NCBI GenBank assembly: GCA_041179245.1
Contig: JBEGTT010000234.1
Location: 1-7,208 of the forward strand
Length of the DNA stretch: 7,208 nucleotides
DNA from: JBEGTT01 sp041179245
Lineage (GTDB): Bacteria; Pseudomonadota; Gammaproteobacteria; Burkholderiales; Rhodocyclaceae
Reading direction: 5' to 3'
The translations under genes were made by a program, and so were the position numbers. Below, one piece after another: positions 6,787 to 7,208 of the stretch (within the stretch, counting starts at the first letter, position 1; each line of letters begins with the position of its first letter). The notes beneath the pieces were generated by a model, which saw only the letters and a program-made list of their open reading frames with translations, had not been told where the DNA came from and did not search any database.

Positions 6787-7113
6787 ATGGATACCCAAGG
6801 TATAGAACAAATGTTGAGTGTGTTACGGAGTACGGCAGCTCAGGCTTCAAGTAAGCCAGCGGCTAATTCTTCCGTAGGTGAAGGCACGGGCGTTGACTTT
6901 GCCCAAGTGCTGAAAAACTCGATCGACCAAGTTAATCAAGCTGATCAGAATGCCGATAAGGTAGCTAACGCCTTTGTTGCGGGTGACACTAATCAAAATC
7001 TGCACGAAGTCATGGTGGCTTTACAAACAGCCAGCGTGTCATTTCAAGAAATGGTGCAGGTTAGAAATCGCTTGGTCAGTGCTTACCAAGACATCATGAA
7101 TATGCAGGTTTAA
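6787..7113 (+). CDS. fliE: FliE, MS ring-rod junction protein
   Basis: FliE (108 aa, normal length) is exported early and links the MS ring (FliF) and export gate to the proximal rod. The N-terminal third is polar and Ser/Ala-rich. The conserved part begins at DFAQVLKNSIDQVN (37-50) and continues with AFVAGDTNQNLHEVMVAL (62-79). The C-terminal signature is SFQEMVQVRNRLVSAYQDIMNMQV, spanning 85-108, whose end matches the usual VRNKL..AY..IM.M.V pattern of the family. There is no cleavable signal peptide, as expected for a type III substrate. It has its own sigma-54 promoter and a strong ribosome-binding site. It is separated from fliFGHI, which in Pseudomonas and Vibrio directly follow fliE. 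The stop is TAA, and no terminator is visible in the 95 bases that follow. Confidence 0.96.
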   Translation: MDTQGIEQMLSVLRSTAAQASSKPAANSSVGEGTGVDFAQVLKNSIDQVNQADQNADKVANAFVAGDTNQNLHEVMVALQTASVSFQEMVQVRNRLVSAYQDIMNMQV

Positions 7114-7208
7114 TTGACATTGACTCGCCGTAAGACAAGTGACAGGGCAACCTCGTTATCAATTGCAAATCCCAAATCAACCTCCATAAAGTCTTCACTG
7201 CTCGCATT
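7110..7208 (-). CDS. Possible C-terminal end of a convergent unidentified gene (cut by window edge)
   Basis: Read on the minus strand from the edge, a frame stays open for 32 codons and ends at TAA (7112-7110), overlapping the fliE stop by 4 nt. The peptide contains MEVDLGFAIDNEVALSL followed by VLRRVNVN. It mixes acidic and hydrophobic residues in a protein-like way and uses ordinary codons. I do not recognise the family. A short open frame at an edge can be chance. The protein-like composition, the lack of any other content here and the typical stop-to-stop convergence argue for a gene. If it is not coding, 7114-7208 is featureless spacer. Confidence 0.4.
   Translation of the reverse strand, partial: NASSEDFMEVDLGFAIDNEVALSLVLRRVNVN

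Noticed and set aside
7114..7140. TTGACA and TTGACT after fliE as -35 boxes
   Set aside because: No -10 box appears at a suitable distance on the plus strand, and the stretch may be the end of a minus-strand gene.

Overview
The window is a compact piece of a polar-type flagellar gene cluster from a Gram-negative bacterium. The protein sequences fit a proteobacterium. The FliF periplasmic linker (RPNGAPP, then a Gln/Asn/Pro/Ala-rich stretch) and moderate GC suggest a betaproteobacterium (for example the Neisseriales/Chitinibacter side). The FleS-FleR pair is better known from gammaproteobacteria such as Pseudomonas and Vibrio (FlrB-FlrC). The lineage is inferred from remembered family patterns, not from a search.

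Layout. The left half (1-3919) is on the minus strand and reads, in transcription order, fliF - fliG - fliH - fliI (only the first 91 codons of fliI are inside). These are tightly packed: an 8-nt fliF/fliG overlap, then 36-nt and 20-nt gaps. The right half (4016-7113) is on the plus strand and reads fleS - fleR - fliE. The two blocks diverge from a 96-bp spacer (3920-4015). fleS and fleR are 1 nt apart. fliE follows after 91 bp that contain a textbook sigma-54 promoter. At the right edge an open frame on the minus strand (7208 to 7110) may be the end of a convergent gene. No stretch longer than about 100 bases lacks a gene. I see no tRNA, rRNA, insertion sequence, CRISPR array or convincing intrinsic terminator.

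How the genes work together. FliF forms the MS ring in the inner membrane. FliG sits on its cytoplasmic face as the rotor/switch ring that meets the stator. FliH and FliI form the ATPase complex that feeds the flagellar type III export gate. FliE joins the MS ring to the rod. FleS (a soluble PAS-type histidine kinase) and FleR (a receiver - AAA+ - Fis-type HTH activator of sigma-54 RNA polymerase) form the two-component switch that turns on later flagellar genes.

The most interesting features are organisational. fliE is split from fliFGHI, carries its own sigma-54 promoter and is co-oriented with fleSR. The fliF block is inverted, and its spacer shows no canonical sigma-54 site in either direction. 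I found no wholly new system. The window is a well-preserved flagellar locus with an unusual arrangement.
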